NCBI GenBank assembly: GCA_900470195.1
Contig: UEIJ01000045.1
Coordinates: 1 to 56,588, forward strand
DNA: 56,588 nucleotides
Source: Hyphomicrobiales bacterium
GTDB taxonomy: Bacteria > Pseudomonadota > Alphaproteobacteria > Rhizobiales > Rhizobiaceae
Direction: 5' to 3'
Program-made: the position numbers and the translations under genes
Notes under the pieces: generated by a model
What the model saw: only the letters and a program-made list of their open reading frames with translations
Database searches by the model: none
What the model was told of the DNA's origin: nothing
Part shown: positions 26,657-34,826 of the stretch, piece by piece
Numbering within the stretch: position 1 is the stretch's first letter
Layout of the letters: each line of letters begins with the position of its first letter

Positions 26657-27750
26657 CGTTGATCCGCCTTCTTCAATTTGGTTTCGATGCTGCGGCTGTA
26701 TAGCGACAGCGAAAAGCTCATGAGCCAGAACACCAACCCAACAACGAAATACCCTTCGGTCTGCGAGCCGGACCACTTTGGGTCCGAAGCACCGGCGTTG
26801 ACGATGTTGAGCAGGTCAAACAGCCCGACGACCATAACCAACGTGGTATTCTTCAAGAGCGAAATGGTGGTGTTCATAATGCCTGGGATGACCTTGCCTA
26901 CCGCCTGCGGCAGGATGATGTAGATCATCATGCGCCAGAACCCGAGGCCGATGGCCTTGGCCGCCTCATATTGTCCCTTCGGAATAGCTTGCAGTCCCCC
27001 GCGAATAACTTCGCCCATATAAGCGGCCTCATAGAAGATGATGCCTGCGACGGCGAGTGCCAGCGCGTTTGGCTTCATGCCGGTTGGCAGGAAGAAGGGC
27101 AGCATCACGATAGCCATGAACAGAACCGTGACGAAGGGCACGCCCCGGCAGAATTCGATGAAGCCAATGCACAGCCAGCGCACGATAGGCATTTCGCTTC
27201 GCCTGCCAAGTGCCAGCGCGGCCCCCACCGGTAATGACAATGTGATGCCCGAAACAGCCAATACGAGAGTGAGAAGCAGCCCACCCCAGCGGTCCGTAGG
27301 CACGAGAGGGAGGCCGGCGAAACCACCAAGCAGTAACCCGAGGCAGAAGAACGGGTAGACCAGTATCATGAACGAGCCGATCCAGCGCTTGCCTGGTATG
27401 GCTGGAACAAGAAGAGCGGCGATACCAGCGGCGAGTGTCGCGAAAACAATGTTCACACGATAGCGCTCTTCTTCAGGATAGAAGCCGTAAATGAATTGCG
27501 GCCAGCGTTCATGCACGAAGGCCCAGCAGGCCCCCCCTGTTGCGCAGTCGGCACGGCTGGTGCCTGTCCATGTGGCATTGAACAAGGCCCAGGGCACAAT
27601 GTTGACCACAATAGCTACCAACACGACCATAACCACGAGGTTAATGATCAGCGCCTGTGGGGTAGGCCACAATTTCGTTCTTGCAAAATCAAGAATCCTG
27701 CCAGTGGAGGATAGTTCCTTGGCGATGATAGGTGATTGCACAGCGCTCAT
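26653..27750 (-). CDS. aapM: General L-amino-acid ABC transporter permease AapM
   Basis: A 365-residue permease of the AapM type, with a long N-terminal region containing the first spans and a periplasmic loop (GTSRADCATGGACWAFVHERWPQF is characteristic). The permease core has an EAA loop near EVIRGGLQAIPKGQYEAAKA. It overlaps aapQ by 4 bp. Confidence 0.9.
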   Translation of the reverse strand: MSAVQSPIIAKELSSTGRILDFARTKLWPTPQALIINLVVMVVLVAIVVNIVPWALFNATWTGTSRADCATGGACWAFVHERWPQFIYGFYPEEERYRVNIVFATLAAGIAALLVPAIPGKRWIGSFMILVYPFFCLGLLLGGFAGLPLVPTDRWGGLLLTLVLAVSGITLSLPVGAALALGRRSEMPIVRWLCIGFIEFCRGVPFVTVLFMAIVMLPFFLPTGMKPNALALAVAGIIFYEAAYMGEVIRGGLQAIPKGQYEAAKAIGLGFWRMMIYIILPQAVGKVIPGIMNTTISLLKNTTLVMVVGLFDLLNIVNAGASDPKWSGSQTEGYFVVGLVFWLMSFSLSLYSRSIETKLKKADQR

Positions 27751-28931
27751 CGTTCCACAATCCGGGTCATATAGTTGAAGACATTCAGGAGAACCGTGAT
27801 CACCAGGCCGATCAACAAATAGGTTCCCATAGTCATCATCACGATCTCAATCGCGCGGCCAGTCTGGTTCATGGTGATGCCCGTGAACACGCTGACCAGA
27901 TCGGGGAATCCGATCGCCACGGCAAGCGACGAGCCCTTCAGAATGTTGAGGTACTGGTTTCCGAGTGGCGGTATAAGGACCCGAAGAGCTTGCGGGATGA
28001 TGACGTAACGCAATGTTTGCGCCCAGTTGAAGCCGATAGCTGCCGTTGCCTCTCTCTGGCCGCGATTAACAGCCTCGATAGAAGCTCGCACCAATTCGGC
28101 AATAAACGCCGCATTATATATGGCCATCGCGAAAACCAGTGCGCTTAGTTCCGGCACGAAAACCCATCCGCCAATGAAATTGAAACCCTTCAGTTGCGGC
28201 ATATCGATGGAAAGAGTGCTCCCTGAAACGAATGCGACAGCAACTGGCAGAAGCACCAGCGCAGCCAGGGACGGCAGCCATGCATTTAGCGGCCGGCCTA
28301 TGGCGTCAGAGCGGCGCGTAATTGATACATAGAGGGCGATGGACGATGCAATCGCAAAAAGTACGCTGACGACCCATAACAACGGTCGGTCGGAGTGAAT
28401 TGCGGGGATGTAGATACCTCGATTGGTCAAATAGACCACATCGAGCAGACCGGCGGCATTCTTAGGTACGGGCATGTTACGCAGCGCAACATTGTACCAC
28501 AGCATGATATGCAGAAGCTGTGGCAGATTGCGGACGATTTCCACATAGAGAACAGCCGTCTTTGATAGTGCCCAGGTCGAGGACAGACGCGCGACACCGA
28601 CCACGAAACCAAGAATGGTTGATAATATGATGGTCAGTATCGTGACCAGCAGTGTATTGGTCAGCCCAACGAGGAAAACCCGCATGTAGTTGTCGCTGGC
28701 CGAAAATGGGATCAGCGAGAAGGAAATCTCGAAACCCGCCTCCTGACGGAGGAAGTCGAAACCCAATGACAAGCCACGCTGAGCCAGATTGCTATTTAGA
28801 TTACTGAACGCCACGTAACCAACGGCCACCAACGCAGCGACAATCAGGAACTGCACCAGCCAACGCCGCGAGGCAACGCTTGTGAAAACGCCGCTATAGC
28901 CAGTCGCTAGGGATGTCGACTGTCCGGACAT
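27747..28931 (-). CDS. aapQ: General L-amino-acid ABC transporter permease AapQ
   Basis: A 394-residue permease, the usual length for AapQ. It has about eight spans, a large periplasmic loop between the first ones (GFDFLRQEAGFEIS), and the coupling loop ELVRASIEAVNRGQREATAA followed by GFNWAQTLRYVIIPQALRV. It forms the heterodimeric channel with AapM. Confidence 0.9.
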   Translation of the reverse strand: MSGQSTSLATGYSGVFTSVASRRWLVQFLIVAALVAVGYVAFSNLNSNLAQRGLSLGFDFLRQEAGFEISFSLIPFSASDNYMRVFLVGLTNTLLVTILTIILSTILGFVVGVARLSSTWALSKTAVLYVEIVRNLPQLLHIMLWYNVALRNMPVPKNAAGLLDVVYLTNRGIYIPAIHSDRPLLWVVSVLFAIASSIALYVSITRRSDAIGRPLNAWLPSLAALVLLPVAVAFVSGSTLSIDMPQLKGFNFIGGWVFVPELSALVFAMAIYNAAFIAELVRASIEAVNRGQREATAAIGFNWAQTLRYVIIPQALRVLIPPLGNQYLNILKGSSLAVAIGFPDLVSVFTGITMNQTGRAIEIVMMTMGTYLLIGLVITVLLNVFNYMTRIVER

Positions 28932-28990
28932 ATTTAAATCCCTTTAAAAGAACTCAAAGGCGCCCTCTCGCAAAGCGGAAGAGCCGTCTA

Positions 28991-29010
28991 CGGGCGACCG
29001 CCGCCGCCCG
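28991..29010. other. Hairpin between aapJ and aapQ
   Basis: CGGGCG (28991-28996) can pair with CGCCCG (29005-29010) across an 8-base loop in the 99-bp gap after the binding-protein gene. There is no U-run on the coding strand, so mRNA stabilisation or partial termination favouring aapJ is more likely than full termination. Confidence 0.3.
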
Positions 29011-29030
29011 CGACAGAAATTATAGAAACA

Positions 29031-30065
29031 TCAGCGGATCAGTGGAGTGTGCATCAACCCGCCGTCCCTCCAAAGTCCGTTCAAGCGACGCTCCAGCTTG
29101 ACTGGGCTTTCATCGCCCAGATGACGGGAAAACATCTCACCATAGTTGCCGACAGCCTGAATAGTGTTCAGCGCCCAGTCATTGTCGAGGCCAAGTTTAG
29201 CACCGAGATCGCCGGTTTTGCCGAGCAGACGCTGCACTTCCGGTGCAGGCGACGCGTCACGCATTTCAACGGTGTTTTTTGAAGTGACACCATATTCCTC
29301 AGCAGCGATCTGCGCATTGAGCACCCACACCACTACATCACGGAAGCGATAGTCGTCCTGACGTACAACCGGTCCGATGGGTTCCATGGAGATCATTTCC
29401 GGCAATACGACCCATTCATCAGGATTCGGCATCTTGGTGCGCGCCGCAGCAAGCGCGCTGAGCACATTGGCATAGACGTCGCAACGTCCTTCAATCAGGT
29501 TCTTCTCGTTCTGATCACGCGAATTGGCAGCGACCGGCGTGAAGGAAAGCTTGTTATTGCGGAAATAGTCAGACAGGTTCTGCTCGTAGTTGGACCCCGC
29601 TGAAACGCAGATCGAAGCACCGTCGAGCTCCAGAGCACTGTTCACACCGAGCGACTTGCGTGCAAGGAAGCCCTGGGAATCATACAGATAGGTGCCGGCC
29701 CAGGTGAGGTTCATCTCGACATTGCGAAGGAAAGTTTCCGTGGCAGTGCGCGCCAGAAGATCAATGCCTCCTGATTGCAATGTAGTGAACGCCGTTTTGA
29801 TCTCGAGGGGAACATATTTGACCTTGTCGGGATCACCAAGAATGGCTGCTGCTACGCCGCGGCAAAAATCCACCTCGAAACCGGCCCATTTGCCGTTGGC
29901 ATCAAGCGTACTCATGCCGGTTTGAACTCCAGTGGAAACACCGCAGTTGAGTTGTCCTCGCGCTTTGATGGCGCCGACAGTATCTCCCTTCTGTGCATTT
30001 GCACTGCCTGCAACAGCAAAAACAGTCACTACACCAAAGGCAAGCTTTTGAATTGATTTGAGCAT
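29031..30065 (-). CDS. aapJ: Amino-acid-binding periplasmic protein AapJ
   Basis: About 344 residues. The signal peptide (MLKSIQKLAFGVVTVFAVAG, cleavage after ANA) leads into a type II binding protein: QLNCGVSTGVQTGMSTLDA, WAGFEVDFCRGVAAAILGD, LLARTATETFLRNVEMNLTW. These are typical of AapJ/BztA, which bind polar L-amino acids. ATG 30065 is preferred because GGGAGG lies 6 bp upstream. First gene of the six-gene minus-strand operon. Confidence 0.9.
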   Translation of the reverse strand: MLKSIQKLAFGVVTVFAVAGSANAQKGDTVGAIKARGQLNCGVSTGVQTGMSTLDANGKWAGFEVDFCRGVAAAILGDPDKVKYVPLEIKTAFTTLQSGGIDLLARTATETFLRNVEMNLTWAGTYLYDSQGFLARKSLGVNSALELDGASICVSAGSNYEQNLSDYFRNNKLSFTPVAANSRDQNEKNLIEGRCDVYANVLSALAAARTKMPNPDEWVVLPEMISMEPIGPVVRQDDYRFRDVVVWVLNAQIAAEEYGVTSKNTVEMRDASPAPEVQRLLGKTGDLGAKLGLDNDWALNTIQAVGNYGEMFSRHLGDESPVKLERRLNGLWRDGGLMHTPLIR

Positions 30066-30294
30066 TTCCATCCTCCCAATGTTGAATTCCGGCATGAGCC
30101 TTGCGGTAGTTGGCAATGTCAACACCAAGATGAGCCCCGCCCCGCCAAAACTCTGCAAGCGATGGCTATTCACAAAGCATATAACATGTTATATATCAAG
30201 TTAAATTTATTGGCTTTGAAGCTGGAACAGAGCTGCATCGAAATTCCGTCGGACAGCATGGCACCGCGCTTCAGGCAAATTTCAGGAGTGAAAA
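30066..30294. promoter_or_regulatory. Divergent aapJ/hpaG control region
   Basis: A 229-bp region between the two divergent catabolic operons. It contains the perfect palindrome described at 30179 and an AT-rich core (30175-30215) set in otherwise GC-rich sequence. Coordinated control of both operons is the simplest reading. Confidence 0.6.
30179..30194. promoter_or_regulatory. Perfect 16-bp palindrome, candidate HpaR operator
   Basis: ATATAACATGTTATAT reads identically on both strands. MarR-family dimers bind AT-rich palindromes of this size, and the only MarR gene in this locus is hpaR. I did not find the same 16-mer upstream of hpaR. Operator function is inferred. Confidence 0.5.
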
Positions 30295-31149
30295 TTGAAC
30301 CTCGTCACATTCACGGCAGATGGCCGAAACTATTGGGGGGCAACTGTCGATGCCGGAGTGCTCGCGCTGTCCGAAGAGTTTCCGCAGTGGGCGACCCTGC
30401 GCAACGTAATAGCTGCCGATGCTATTCAACAGGTTCTCGAGGCCGCACAATCCCGTCTTCCCAGCCACGCCGATGGCACTTATACATTACAAATCCCGGT
30501 TCCGGATCCCAGCAAGATCATCTGCGTCGGCGTAAACTTCCCCGACCGCAATGCCGAATATAAGGACGGGCAGGACGCGCCTGCGAATATGTCGCTGTTT
30601 CCCCGCTTTGCCAGTAGCTTCACCGGCCACAATTCAGCTTTGATTCGCCCTGCAGAAAGCGAACAGCTCGACTATGAGGGCGAGATCGCGATCGTCATCG
30701 GCAAGGCAGGCCGTCGCATTCCACAGAATGAAGCGCTCAGCCACATAGCCGGTCTTACTTTATGCAACGAGGGCACCATTCGCGACTGGACGCGTCACGC
30801 CAAGTTCAACGTGACGCAAGGCAAAAACTGGCAGTCGTCAGGCAGTATGGGGCCATGGCTTGTCCCCTTCACCGATGCGGCGCAAATACTCGACATCAGC
30901 CTCGTGACGCGCGTCAATGGCGAAGTGCGCCAGCAGGACCGTACCAGCCGGATGCTGTTTCCCATTGCCCGTCAGATCGCTTACATCTCGACTTTTACCG
31001 AGCTGTCGCCAGGCGACATCATCGTGACAGGCACCCCTACCGGAGCGGGGGCAAGATTCGATCCACCAGTCTGGCTGCGTCCCGGAGATATCGTTGAAAT
31101 CGAAGCGGAAGGCATCGGCCTGCTGCGTAACGGAGTGGCAGACGAATGA
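30295..31149 (+). CDS. Fumarylacetoacetate-hydrolase-family protein, HpaG-like (single domain)
   Basis: A 284-residue protein with one FAH domain. Metal-site residues E128 and E130 lie in DYEGEIAIVIGK; the third ligand position reads NEGTIRDW, so Glu159 takes the usual Asp place, as in some FAH subgroups. GTPTGAGA near residue 245 is the typical loop. By context (hpaH and hpaI follow) it probably does the HpaG step, decarboxylation and/or isomerisation of the C7-C8 muconate-type acid. E. coli HpaG carries two FAH domains, so only one of its two activities may be present. TTG start with AGGAG 6 bp upstream. Confidence 0.75.
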   Translation: MNLVTFTADGRNYWGATVDAGVLALSEEFPQWATLRNVIAADAIQQVLEAAQSRLPSHADGTYTLQIPVPDPSKIICVGVNFPDRNAEYKDGQDAPANMSLFPRFASSFTGHNSALIRPAESEQLDYEGEIAIVIGKAGRRIPQNEALSHIAGLTLCNEGTIRDWTRHAKFNVTQGKNWQSSGSMGPWLVPFTDAAQILDISLVTRVNGEVRQQDRTSRMLFPIARQIAYISTFTELSPGDIIVTGTPTGAGARFDPPVWLRPGDIVEIEAEGIGLLRNGVADE

Positions 31150-31943
31150 ACCCGCAAGAAATTCAGGAAGCTGTAGACGCCCTCCTTGAAGCAGAGACCA
31201 GTGGCCACCAGATCGGCCTGCTGTCTCAGCGTTATCCGCACCTCGACCTTGAAGGCGCTTATACGATCCAGGCAGCCCTCATCGATCGTAAACGTTCGGC
31301 CGGGCAAAAAGTGATCGGTTGGAAGATAGGTCTGACCTCGCGCGCCATGCAGCAGGCGCTCAACATCACGACCCCGGATTCTGGCGTACTTCTCGATGAT
31401 ATGCTTTTCGATGACGGCGCACAAATCCCGGCCAGGCGTTTTATTCAACCGCGCATCGAAGCTGAGATTGCCTTCATTATGAATGCGCCTCTCAAGGGCC
31501 GGCATGTCACGCACAACGACGTGCTGGCGGCGACAGAATTCGTAGCCCCCAGCCTCGAAATTCTCGACACCCGCATTTTTCGCGCGGACCCAACGTCAGG
31601 AAAGACGCGTACTATCACTGACACGATCAGCGACAATGCCGCGAATGCAGGTATTGTATTGGGCAAGGAACGGCATACTATCGACGCTTTCGATCTGCGC
31701 TGGATCGGAGCAATTGTGAAGCGCGACGGTATTGTAGAAGAAACCGGGCTCGGAGCCGGCGTGCTGAATGATCCAGTGACCGGCATATTGTGGTTGGTTC
31801 ATCGGCTGGCTCAATATGAGCAGGGAATAGAAGCGGGACAAATACTTCTCTCCGGCTCATTCATCCGTCCGATAGAGGCTCCTTTTGGCAGTGTCTTTGA
31901 AGCCGACTTTGGCTCCTTTGGCAGTGTTTCTTTGAAATTCTGA
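31146..31943 (+). CDS. hpaH: 2-oxo-hept-3-ene-1,7-dioate hydratase
   Basis: A 265-residue hydratase of the HpaH/MhpD family. Characteristic segments are GWKIGLTSRAMQQALNITTP, PDSGVLLDDM, QPRIEAEIAFIM (acidic metal ligands) and APSLEILDTRI. It adds water to 2-oxo-hept-3-ene-1,7-dioate, giving the aldolase substrate. Overlaps the FAH gene by 4 bp and is followed by hpaI after 9 bp. Confidence 0.9.
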   Translation: MNPQEIQEAVDALLEAETSGHQIGLLSQRYPHLDLEGAYTIQAALIDRKRSAGQKVIGWKIGLTSRAMQQALNITTPDSGVLLDDMLFDDGAQIPARRFIQPRIEAEIAFIMNAPLKGRHVTHNDVLAATEFVAPSLEILDTRIFRADPTSGKTRTITDTISDNAANAGIVLGKERHTIDAFDLRWIGAIVKRDGIVEETGLGAGVLNDPVTGILWLVHRLAQYEQGIEAGQILLSGSFIRPIEAPFGSVFEADFGSFGSVSLKF

Positions 31944-31952
31944 GGTTTCCAG

Positions 31953-32720
31953 ATGCCCGCACCTTCCAATCATTTCAAACATCGTCTCAAGGCAGGAGAA
32001 TGTCTGCATGGCATTTGGCTTGGGTTTGCTGATCCATACGCAACAGAAATGGCAGCCACTGCCGGTTTTGATTGGCTGCTAATCGACGGTGAACATGCGC
32101 CGAACGATATTCGGTCAATCATGGCACAGCTTGCTATACTTGACGGTAAGGAAAGCGCCGCGGTTGTGCGTCTGCCAGATGATGATCCAACACGCATCAA
32201 ACAGGCACTCGATATTGGCGCTCAGAATCTGCTTATCCCCATGATCGAAACTGCTGAACAGGCGGAGCGCTGCATCCGCGCCGCACATTATCCACCCAAA
32301 GGTGTCCGCGGAGTTGGATCTGCGCTGGCGCGTGCATCAAAGTTCGGCGAGATCACGGACTATCTTGGCACGGCAAATGATGAAGTACTCGTCCTTCTGC
32401 AGGTAGAAAGCGTGCACGGCCTCGACACTCTCGACGACATTCTGGCTCTCGAAGGTGTTGACGGTATTTTCATCGGTCCATCGGACCTGGCTGCCGACAT
32501 GGGTTATCTGGGCAATGTTTCAGCACCACCAGTACGCGAGGCAGTGCTGGATGCATTGCGCCGTATACGAGCCGCCGGACGCATTGCGGGCGTGCTTTCG
32601 GCCGACACTTCGCTCATCCAGAACTGCAAGACGGCCGGTGCTAACTTTGTTGGCGTTGGTATCGACGTCAGCCTGTTCACGAAAGCCTTGAAAGCACTTG
32701 CGGCACAATATCGTTCTTAG
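31953..32720 (+). CDS. hpaI: 4-hydroxy-2-oxoheptane-1,7-dioate aldolase
   Basis: A 255-residue class II pyruvate aldolase of the HpcH/HpaI family. FDWLLIDGEHAPND contains the catalytic His, PPKGVRGVGSALARASKFG the Arg-containing loop, and LQVES with DGIFIGPSDLAADMG supplies the metal ligands. It splits the hydrated C7 acid to pyruvate and succinate semialdehyde. Last intact gene of the operon: an IS6-type terminal repeat begins 8 bp after the stop, so any former downstream genes have been cut off. Confidence 0.92.
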   Translation: MPAPSNHFKHRLKAGECLHGIWLGFADPYATEMAATAGFDWLLIDGEHAPNDIRSIMAQLAILDGKESAAVVRLPDDDPTRIKQALDIGAQNLLIPMIETAEQAERCIRAAHYPPKGVRGVGSALARASKFGEITDYLGTANDEVLVLLQVESVHGLDTLDDILALEGVDGIFIGPSDLAADMGYLGNVSAPPVREAVLDALRRIRAAGRIAGVLSADTSLIQNCKTAGANFVGVGIDVSLFTKALKALAAQYRS

Positions 32721-32727
32721 CTGAAGC

Positions 32728-32813
32728 GGTAGCGTCGCCTTAACGGAAATGTGTGGGAGTGGATGATAGGCACGATGCATGACTGAAGAACACCAGCTTC
32801 ACTTTCGCCGCCA
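32728..32813 (+). mobile_element. 5' fragment of an IS6-family element (type B)
   Basis: Starts with GGTAGCGTCGCCTTAACGGA, one mismatch from the terminal repeats of the intact copy at 33693-34489. It continues with the same leader and transposase start (ATG 32779, MTEEHQLHFRRQ). The sequence stops at 32813, where the end of a different IS6-type element begins. About 86 bp survive. Confidence 0.8.
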
Positions 32814-33419
32814 GGTTCTATTGCAAAAATTCGGTTGGGACGGAGACCGGCTTATCGCTGGACGCAGTTATGCTACGAGTTCGGCGAATTGCCGTTTGAG
32901 CGAGGGCGCTTTCGCAGTTGCAAAGACGCCCTGCTGCTTGCGCATCATGTGAACCAGTTCGATACCGGCAAGCGTGGTCCGGGCTGCTGCTTCGGACTTG
33001 AAGCCGAGCATCGAGCGGATCCGGCGCTTGACACGGCGGTGATCCTGCTCGATGGCATTGTTCATGTATTTTCTGGATCGGATAGCGATGGGTCCTCCGG
33101 CCCGCCGCAACCGGTTCTCCGCATCGCACTGCATGATGGCCATGCGGTTGGTCTGGCTGCCGTCAATGGTGATCCGCTCCGGCTTGCCATGGCGAGCCAA
33201 GGCCTTGCGCAGAAAGCGCTTCGCAGCCTGGAGATCGCGGTTTGCGGTGAAGTAGAACTCGACCGTATCGCCATAGTCGTCGATGGCGCGATACAGATAA
33301 AACCACGCGCCTTTGACCTTTACATAAGTCTCGTCGAGGTTCCATTTCCGCGTGACCTCGCGTTTTCTCCGATTGAAGCGGTCAAGCAGCTTGGGGCTGA
33401 AATGCAAAACCCAACGATG
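32814..33419 (-). mobile_element. Truncated IS6-family element (type A relic, copy 2)
   Basis: The left end GGTTCTATTGCAAAAATTCG (32814-32833) resembles IS26-type terminal repeats and the end of the relic at 5935-5956. The transposase (32868-33416, minus strand) is open from RWVLHFSPKLLDRFN to the C-terminus and keeps WNLDETYVKVKG, ITIDGSQTN and NNAIEQDHRRVKRR, the three DDE regions. The first 50 or so residues and the other terminal repeat are missing, replaced by IS3-type sequence. Non-functional on its own. Confidence 0.8.
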
Positions 33420-33692
33420 TGACGTGCCCCCGTTAAAATGGTCCGGATTTAATGTTATTTTTACGGCGGATTTTCCCGATTTGAGAAGGAGAATTTGCCA
33501 TGAAGAAGAGACGGTATTCGACGGAGCAGATCGTCGCGGCGTTGAAGCAGGTAGAGCTTGAATTGCCTGTCGCAGATCTGATCCGTCAGCTCGGCATATC
33601 CGAGATGACCTATTATCGATGGAAGAAGCAATATGCCGGCCTTGAGTCCGATCAGGTTCGGGGGTTGAAGCAGGTCGTGGAGGAGAACGCCC
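33418..33692 (+). mobile_element. IS3-family fragment with truncated orfA
   Basis: Begins with a TGACGTGCCCCC-type end typical of IS3-family elements of the IS407 group. At 33500 an orfA starts (MKKRRYSTEQIVAALKQVEL, then LIRQLGISEMTYYRWKKQYA, a helix-turn-helix) behind GAGAAGGAGA. It is cut after RWRRL, where the IS6-type repeat at 33693 begins; the readable frame runs on to 33727. No orfB is present. Confidence 0.8.
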
Positions 33693-34489
33693 GGTGGCGT
33701 CGCCTTAACGGATCTTCGAAATATTGAGTGCGTTTAGGCGGAATTTTCAGACGGTGCCGGACAAAGCGATATCGCGCCATATCTCGGCGGCTTGGGAGCG
33801 GAGTTGACGGTGGGCGGCGGCAATGAGATGTTTGCGATCTGGCCGTGGGTTGAAACGAAACGCTGGCATTGTTGCGCTGACTTGAAACGCATCATACGCC
33901 GCTCTCGCCTTCGCACGGGAAGGTGCGAATTCTCTGCCCGATTATTCAACCCCTTGTGCGAACGATGCTCGACACCGGGCATTAGTTCGGCCTTTGCGGC
34001 AGAGTAGGAACGCAGTTTGTCAGTGATCATGACGCGCGGGGCTATCCCTTGGACTTTCAGCAGCTTGCGCATTAGCCGCAGGGCTGCACGTTTGTTTCTC
34101 CGGCTCTGCAACAAGGCATCGAGCACGTAGCCGTTGGCGTCAACGGCGCGCCACAGCCAATGTTTCTTTCCCTTGATCGTCACTACCATCTCATCAAGCT
34201 GCCATTTGTCGGCAAATTGGCCTCGCGAGCGGTGGCGCAGTTGATAAGAAAATTTAAGACCGAACTTTGCAACCCATTCCGAGACGGTCTGAAACGAGAC
34301 CTCAATGCCGCGCTCGGCAAGTAGGTCTTCAACGTCGCGAAAACTGAGCGGAAACCGATAGTAGAGCCAGACTGCATGCGCGATGATTTCGGCTGGAAAA
34401 CGATGGCGGCGATAGCGAAGCTGGTGCTCTTCGGTCATGCACCGTGCGTATCATCCAACTCCGCACATTTCCGTTAAGGCGACGCCACC
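33693..34489 (-). mobile_element. Intact IS6-family element (type B), 797 bp
   Basis: Perfect 20-bp terminal inverted repeats, GGTGGCGTCGCCTTAACGGA, lie at 33693-33712 and (complement) 34470-34489, enclosing one complete transposase gene. IS6 elements are about 800 bp and make 8-bp target duplications. The flanks here (GAACGCCC and CATTAGAC) do not match, so the copy came to rest by recombination or deletion rather than simple insertion. Confidence 0.9.
33734..34438 (-). CDS. IS6-family transposase
   Basis: A 234-residue complete DDE transposase. An N-terminal helix-turn-helix (AEIIAHAVWLYYRFPLSFRD, then LAERGIEVSFQTVSEW) is followed by the catalytic segments: Asp in KWQLDEMVVTIKG, Asp in VMITDKLRSY and Glu in NNRAENSHLPVRRRER. 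Start ATG 34438 matches the start in the fragment at 32779. Probably functional. Confidence 0.92.
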   Translation of the reverse strand: MTEEHQLRYRRHRFPAEIIAHAVWLYYRFPLSFRDVEDLLAERGIEVSFQTVSEWVAKFGLKFSYQLRHRSRGQFADKWQLDEMVVTIKGKKHWLWRAVDANGYVLDALLQSRRNKRAALRLMRKLLKVQGIAPRVMITDKLRSYSAAKAELMPGVEHRSHKGLNNRAENSHLPVRRRERRMMRFKSAQQCQRFVSTHGQIANISLPPPTVNSAPKPPRYGAISLCPAPSENSA

Positions 34490-34826
34490 CATTAGACAGG
34501 CCTGCATGAGACTCCGAACCGATACGCAAACGTAGCACCGTTCCGGTTCGGCATAGCCTTTTCAGCGGCCCCGATTGGATTTCTAGTGGCATAGCACGAC
34601 CTTTCTTCGAACTTACCTATTCAATGGATTACACAAATATACCAATACGAAACCCAAAATAGCTATTGCTTTCGTTACCGTGACATTAACCATATCGGCA
34701 TATAACCTCTGATAAGTACAGCTTATCGTCCGCGCCCCGCTGGTTCAACATGTGACGCAAATCAACAGCGACGAGTTCTCACGCCAGACAAAGGTCCGCA
34801 GCCGGTCGAATCTCGCTTGGACTGGA
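34490..34826. other. Region between the IS cluster and repC
   Basis: 337 bases without a gene. It holds the recombinase-core-like site at 34705-34728 and may include sequence downstream of the replication origin. No terminator for repC recognised. Confidence 0.4.
34705..34728 (+). other. Recombinase core-like site, copy 1
   Basis: ACCTCTGATAAG, spacer TACAG, then CTTATCG: all 24 bases are identical to the complement of 53397-53420. At this copy the outer part of the right arm (TCCGCG instead of GAGGT) has lost symmetry. The structure of two inverted TCCGATAA/TTATCGGA-like arms around 5-7 bases is what tyrosine recombinases bind. Identity of the two copies is directly seen; function is inferred. 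Confidence 0.6.

Noticed and set aside
33500..33727. Complete regulator-like helix-turn-helix gene
   Set aside because: The protein is IS3-family OrfA cut by the IS6 end; the last residues come from the IS6 repeat.
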